From positions 1 to 17,103 of the forward strand of contig CAZBVV010000031.1 in NCBI GenBank assembly GCA_964495345.1: a DNA stretch of 17,103 nucleotides, read 5' to 3'. This document shows, piece by piece, positions 14,123-17,103 of this stretch (position 1 is the stretch's first letter; each line of letters starts with the position of its first letter). The notes under the pieces are model-generated. The model was not told the origin of the DNA. It worked only from the letters and a program-made list of their open reading frames with translations, and did not search any database. Source of the stretch: UBA1081 sp964495345. GTDB lineage: Bacteria; Bacillota; Clostridia; Oscillospirales; Acutalibacteraceae. The translations under genes were made by a program, and so were the position numbers.

Positions 14123-15013
14123 ATGAATATTGTTGAAACATTTAACAAAATAGTAGCATTTTTTATGGTGCTTTTCGGTCTTACGGGGTACATTCCCACA
14201 CAAACGCAGACTCCTGTTCCCGAAACTGCTCAGACGGTTTGTGACATAAGTATTATGTCGTACAATGTGTATGTGAACGGTACAGGTGCAAAAAGTCCCG
14301 AAAACCGCACAGAGGGCGTAGTCAACACAGTAAAGAATGAAATGCCCGATGTTGCAGGCTTTCAGGAGGTTGACCACGATTGGCTTTTAAGACTTGAATC
14401 GGCACTTACGGAGTATTCTCATGTGGGCAGAGGCAGAGGAAAAAGTGAAACAGAGGGTGAATACTCTCCCATTTTCTATAAAACAGACAAATATAATCTT
14501 GTTAATTCGGGTACATTCTGGTTTTCCGACACTCCCGACGAATCATCTCTTACATGGATGGGTACATTCAGAAGAATCTGTACATGGGCAGTTCTTGAAG
14601 ATAAGGAAACAGGATTTGTTTTCGCAGTATTTAATTCTCATTGGGACCATATTTCCATTGTATCAAGAAATAAGTCGGCTGAGCTTCTGATTGAAAAAGC
14701 TAATGAATACGCTCCCGATATGCCTGTTGTCATAATAGGCGACTTTAACTGTAAGGCAAATACCGTAGCATATGAAACACTTATAAACGGCGGCTTTGCA
14801 GACAGTATGTATGTTGCATCTGAAACTATGGATATAGGTACATATCACGGCTACACAAAGAGTGATACTGCCGGTGAACTCCCCATTGACCATATTCTCT
14901 TTAATGATGATTACGGATATGCACATTCATACAAAGTAATTACAGATAAATATAACGGAATATATCCCTCCGATCACTTTGCAATACTCAGTGAACTCTC
15001 TCTTTACAAATAG
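14123..15013 (+). CDS. Exported endonuclease/exonuclease/phosphatase-fold hydrolase
   Basis: A 296-residue protein with one N-terminal hydrophobic stretch (about 9-24) that should act as a signal or anchor, followed by a Pro/Thr-rich linker and a complete EEP domain. Active-site pieces in order: IMSYNVYV (Asn48), AGFQEVD (Glu82), VGRGRGKSETEGEYSPIFY (102-119), FNSHWDH (Asn171, His173, Asp175), GDFNCKAN (Asp207, Asn209), LPIDHILF (Asp256, His257) and YPSDHFAI (Ser283, Asp284, His285). This metal-dependent phosphodiesterase/phosphatase fold includes nucleases, sphingomyelinases and inositol phosphatases; the motif variant resembles the secreted hydrolases often labelled endonuclease/exonuclease/phosphatase family, and the substrate cannot be fixed from sequence. 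AAAGGAG sits 10 bases before the ATG. With a transporter upstream it could release something that is then taken up, but this is inference. Confidence 0.92.
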   Translation: MNIVETFNKIVAFFMVLFGLTGYIPTQTQTPVPETAQTVCDISIMSYNVYVNGTGAKSPENRTEGVVNTVKNEMPDVAGFQEVDHDWLLRLESALTEYSHVGRGRGKSETEGEYSPIFYKTDKYNLVNSGTFWFSDTPDESSLTWMGTFRRICTWAVLEDKETGFVFAVFNSHWDHISIVSRNKSAELLIEKANEYAPDMPVVIIGDFNCKANTVAYETLINGGFADSMYVASETMDIGTYHGYTKSDTAGELPIDHILFNDDYGYAHSYKVITDKYNGIYPSDHFAILSELSLYK

Positions 15014-15037
15014 AAATAAACAAAGGAATGATTATAA

Positions 15038-15799
15038 ATGGCAAGATGTCCCCACTGTGGCTACAAACTTCATCTTATTGATGTAAAAGCGGAATGTCCT
15101 GTATGTAAAGTGAATATTCCCAACTATAATTGGGAAGAAAGACTTGATGCTGATGCTGAAAATGCAGATGCTGCATTCAAATCTTTCAGAAGAACGGTGG
15201 GTGCATTCAAATCTTCTCTTTTCGGCAATAAATTCAGAATTGCAAGATTTGTATTTACTTTTGTACCCCTTGTATTCTTCCTGTTTCCAATGGTAACAAT
15301 TACAACATCCTTGCCTTTTTCCGGCGGCAGTGAGGGTATATCCATGCTTGATGTTGTGCTTGCCATTGTAAACGGAAATGTTGATATAGGTGCTATGTTT
15401 AACTTTATTTCTTTGCCTGAATCGGGTACTGCATTTACGGTTCTTTATGCCGCACTCGTACTTGTTGTTCTGGGTATCGTTGCAGGTGTTATCAATTTTG
15501 TGGTTATACTTATTTCGGGCTTCGGCTATCACACAAAGGGAAATATCGTTTGCTGTGCAACAAGCCTTGTTCTCTTTATCGGGGCTGTTGTGTGTGTTAT
15601 TGTTTCATCTTCAATGTTTGCTTCTGCAATCCCCGATGTTATGAGTGTTAAACTGTCGTACAGTCTGTTTATCGGAATGGCATTATTTGCAGTTAATATT
15701 ATTATGAATACAGTTGCAAGAAAACAGCTTAAAGCGGAAAAAAGAGCTGTAGGAGAGCAAATCAAGGCAGAACTTAAAAACGGCGGAGTTACAGTTTAA
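15038..15799 (+). CDS. Zinc-ribbon membrane protein of unknown function
   Basis: A 253-residue protein. The N-terminus is a zinc ribbon with paired cysteines CPHC (4-7) and CPVC (20-23). Next come an acidic and then basic linker with a repeated GAFKS/AAFKS pattern, and four hydrophobic segments at about 70-92, 130-160, 167-190 and 205-225. The C-terminus is a lysine-rich helix. The zinc ribbon should face the cytoplasm. I do not recognise a named family; zinc-ribbon membrane proteins of this plan are common in Clostridia without known function. AAAGGAA lies before the ATG. The stop overlaps the start of the pseudouridine synthase gene by one base (TAATG), so the two are translationally coupled, and a link to RNA or ribosome biology is possible but not shown. 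Confidence 0.85.
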   Translation: MARCPHCGYKLHLIDVKAECPVCKVNIPNYNWEERLDADAENADAAFKSFRRTVGAFKSSLFGNKFRIARFVFTFVPLVFFLFPMVTITTSLPFSGGSEGISMLDVVLAIVNGNVDIGAMFNFISLPESGTAFTVLYAALVLVVLGIVAGVINFVVILISGFGYHTKGNIVCCATSLVLFIGAVVCVIVSSSMFASAIPDVMSVKLSYSLFIGMALFAVNIIMNTVARKQLKAEKRAVGEQIKAELKNGGVTV

Positions 15800-16764
15800 T
15801 GAAATCCTTTACAATAGCAAAAAATGACGCCGATAAGCGTCTTGATAAATTTGTACAGAAAGTCGCACCCATGCTTCCTAAAAATCTTATGTATAAGTAC
15901 ATAAGGCTCAAACGCATTAAAGTGAACGGTAAAAAAAGTGATATTTCCGTAAAACTCAATGTGGGTGATGTGGTGGAAATGTATATCAATGACGATTTTT
16001 TTGAGCCAACGCAGGATAAATACGATTTTCTTAAAGCTCCCGCAAGTCTTGATATCGTTTATGAGGATGCAAATATCATTCTGCTTAATAAAAAAGCGGG
16101 TGTGCTGTCACACCCCGATGACGGTGAATATGTTGATACGCTTATTACAAGGGTTATGAGGTATCTTTACGAAAAAGGGGAGTATGACCCTAAAAAAGAA
16201 AACTCCTTTGCTCCTGCTCTTGCAAACAGAATTGACAGAAACACGGGCGGAATAGTTATCGCCGCAAAAAATGCAGAGGCTCTGCGTATTCTTAATGAAA
16301 AAATCAAAAACAGAGAAATTGACAAGCGTTATCTGTGTATTGTAATAGGTTGCCCCAAGCAGAAAAGTGCAACTCTTACATCTTTTATGATAAAGGACGA
16401 AAAAAAGAACAAGGTAAGAGTTTACTCTCACCCTGTTGATGGCGGAAAAACCATGATAACCGAGTATAATGTGCTTGAAACGAGAAACGGATTGAGTCTT
16501 GTTGATGTACGACTTCATACCGGCAGAACACACCAGATAAGAGCTCATTTTGCATCAATCGGATGTCCGCTTTTAGGTGACGGCAAATACGGTACGAATG
16601 AGCTTAATAAAAAGTTCGGCGGCTACAAAAAACAGTGCTTGTATTCATACAGATTGGGATTTGATTTTACAACCGATGCAGGTGCACTCGGTTATCTTAA
16701 AAATAAAGAATTTGAAGCCGAAGAAGTATGGTTCAGAGATGCGTTTTATAATGATGATATCTAA
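15799..16764 (+). CDS. RluA/RluD-family rRNA pseudouridine synthase
   Basis: Isomerises uridine to pseudouridine in 23S rRNA (or tRNA). The 321 residues include an N-terminal S4 RNA-binding domain (about 13-66, RLDKFVQKVAP..YKYIRLKRIKVNGKK) and a catalytic domain with the family block ANRIDRNTGGIVIAAKN, where Asp146 is the expected catalytic residue of the RLDxxTxG motif (here RIDRNTGG). Other family marks are LNKKAGVLSHPDD (about 96-108) and LHTGRTHQIRAHFASIGCPLLGDGKYG near the C-terminus. The S4 domain and layout fit RluC/RluD-type enzymes, but the target uridines cannot be told. The ATG at 15799 shares its A with the stop of the preceding gene. A terminator starts at the stop codon. Confidence 0.93.
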   Translation: MKSFTIAKNDADKRLDKFVQKVAPMLPKNLMYKYIRLKRIKVNGKKSDISVKLNVGDVVEMYINDDFFEPTQDKYDFLKAPASLDIVYEDANIILLNKKAGVLSHPDDGEYVDTLITRVMRYLYEKGEYDPKKENSFAPALANRIDRNTGGIVIAAKNAEALRILNEKIKNREIDKRYLCIVIGCPKQKSATLTSFMIKDEKKNKVRVYSHPVDGGKTMITEYNVLETRNGLSLVDVRLHTGRTHQIRAHFASIGCPLLGDGKYGTNELNKKFGGYKKQCLYSYRLGFDFTTDAGALGYLKNKEFEAEEVWFRDAFYNDDI

Positions 16765-16793
16765 AAAGGAGCTGTAAACACAACTCCTTTTTT
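16763..16793 (+). terminator. Intrinsic terminator of the yfcC-to-rluD-like operon
   Basis: AAAAAGGAG (16763-16771) pairs with CTCCTTTTT (16784-16792), with an inner TGT-AAAC-ACA step, followed by T residues. It overlaps the stop codon of the pseudouridine synthase gene. Confidence 0.88.
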
Positions 16794-16820
16794 AGGGGAT
16801 AGGAAAAAATGTGTAGAATG

Positions 16821-16905
16821 AATAAACTTCACAAAAATTAAGCGTTAGCTTGTTTTTTGCTTTGCCCGTAGGCGTACAAAGGTACGTCGAGTGGTGAAGT
16901 TTATT
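16821..16905. repeat. Palindromic multi-hairpin intergenic element (structured RNA or MITE-like unit)
   Basis: A perfect 12-bp outer stem AATAAACTTCAC/GTGAAGTTTATT (16821-16832 and 16894-16905) encloses three small hairpins: AAGC-GTTA-GCTT, GCC-CGTA-GGC and CGTAC-AAAG-GTACG. The four stems make a multi-branch fold of 85 bases. There is no T-tract right after it, no ORF inside it, and its base make-up (GC islands such as GCCCGTAGGCG) differs from the AT-rich surroundings. It may be a dispersed palindromic repeat or a structured RNA; only copy number elsewhere would tell. Confidence 0.6.
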
Positions 16906-16971
16906 TATAGCAAAAACATCTTTTTTACTCCTGTCTTTATTTTTTTGTTTATAAAAATTAAAACTATTTAT

Positions 16972-17003
16972 GTGTAGCCGTTTTTGCGGTCTACACTTTT
17001 TTT
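16972..17003 (+). terminator. Orphan intrinsic terminator
   Basis: GTGTAGCCG (16972-16980), loop TTTTTG, CGG-T-CTACAC (one bulged T), then seven T residues (16997-17003). There is no coding gene between this and the operon terminator at 16763. It either backs up that terminator or ends a short non-coding transcript that includes the palindromic element at 16821-16905. Confidence 0.75.
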
Positions 17004-17103
17004 ACTTTATAGGAAATTCCTCAAAAACGTGAAGCATAATTGATATGAAACACTGTTGCAACGAAGTCTTCTGCAGAATTGCTTTTCGATTGAATTATAA
17101 ACA

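Larger units (their letters stand above)
16794..17103. other. Non-coding tail of the window
   Basis: No convincing gene. It holds the palindromic element and the orphan terminator listed separately, plus AT-rich filler. The last 100 bases show a short palindrome AGGAAATTCCT (17012-17022) and an open minus-strand stretch that cannot be judged because the window ends. Confidence 0.6.

Noticed and set aside
13955..14377. A 140-codon minus-strand open frame across the yfcC/EEP junction
   Set aside because: It spans the ends of two convincing plus-strand genes; its Cys/His-rich look comes from the reverse reading of AT-rich codons.
15038..15120. The CxxC..CxxC pair as a DNA-binding or rubredoxin domain
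   Set aside because: A single short zinc ribbon followed by four membrane segments does not fit either; only a generic zinc ribbon is supported.
16809..16841. Ten-codon ORF (MCRMNKLHKN) with a GGGGATAGG-like site before it, running into the palindromic element
   Set aside because: Too short to support, it overlaps the outer stem, and there is no gene behind it that a leader peptide could control.
17007..17102. Minus-strand frame open to the right edge, ending in FLRNFL
   Set aside because: 31 codons of odd composition with no recognisable motif; it cannot be judged without the sequence to the right.

Overview
The window looks like chromosomal DNA from a low-to-moderate GC anaerobic Firmicute of class Clostridia, most likely a gut or rumen Oscillospiraceae/Lachnospiraceae-type bacterium. 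The reasons are the single-chain clostridial form of PurL fused to its glutaminase domain, AGGAGG-type ribosome binding sites, AT-rich spacers with TTGACA/TATAAT-like promoters, hairpin-plus-T-tract terminators, and two cytoplasmic enzymes for plant-type sugars (GH78 and GH35). This placement is inference; there is no rRNA gene in the window.

Layout: 1-2721 is the 3' three quarters of purL (+), closed by a bidirectional terminator. A minus-strand block follows, each gene with its own promoter and/or terminator: a membrane-anchored unknown protein with an internal duplication (2763-3722), a GH78 alpha-L-rhamnosidase (3844-6024), an exported PHP-domain phosphoesterase-like protein (6135-7460) and the translational GTPase TypA/BipA from a TTG start (7640-9463). 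From 9590 to 9920 there is a compact locus with no long ORF (see below). Then, again on minus, a GH35 beta-galactosidase and a TRIC/UPF0126 membrane protein form a two-gene operon with abutting stop and start (12345 to 9913). A divergent promoter pair at 12415-12561 separates it from a plus-strand operon: YfcC-family transporter, exported endonuclease/exonuclease/phosphatase-fold protein, zinc-ribbon membrane protein and RluA-family pseudouridine synthase (12605-16764). The last 339 bases hold a terminator, a multi-hairpin palindromic element and an orphan terminator.

The most interesting part is 9590-9920, which reads as a complete, unannotated type I toxin-antitoxin locus. It has a 32-residue membrane peptide of the holin-like toxin type (9686-9784), a consensus promoter in front, a hairpin with a GUAA loop that buries its ribosome binding site, and a convergent antisense RNA gene of about 100 nt covering the 3' end of the toxin message. 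The two promoters and RNA leaders are mirror images: TTGACA, 17 bases, a -10 box, 8 bases and then the same 11-mer AAGGTGTTACC in both. The full-length toxin mRNA therefore carries complementary 5' and 3' ends, as in messages of the hok/aapA type. The toxin-mRNA terminator overlaps both the antisense promoter and the stop codon of the TRIC gene. The GH35-TRIC operon has no terminator of its own before the antisense RNA, so its read-through could add to the antitoxin supply.

The remaining genes are mostly housekeeping (purine synthesis, ribosome function, rRNA modification) mixed with carbohydrate and peptide/amino-acid scavenging. I see no phage, IS, CRISPR or tRNA genes.
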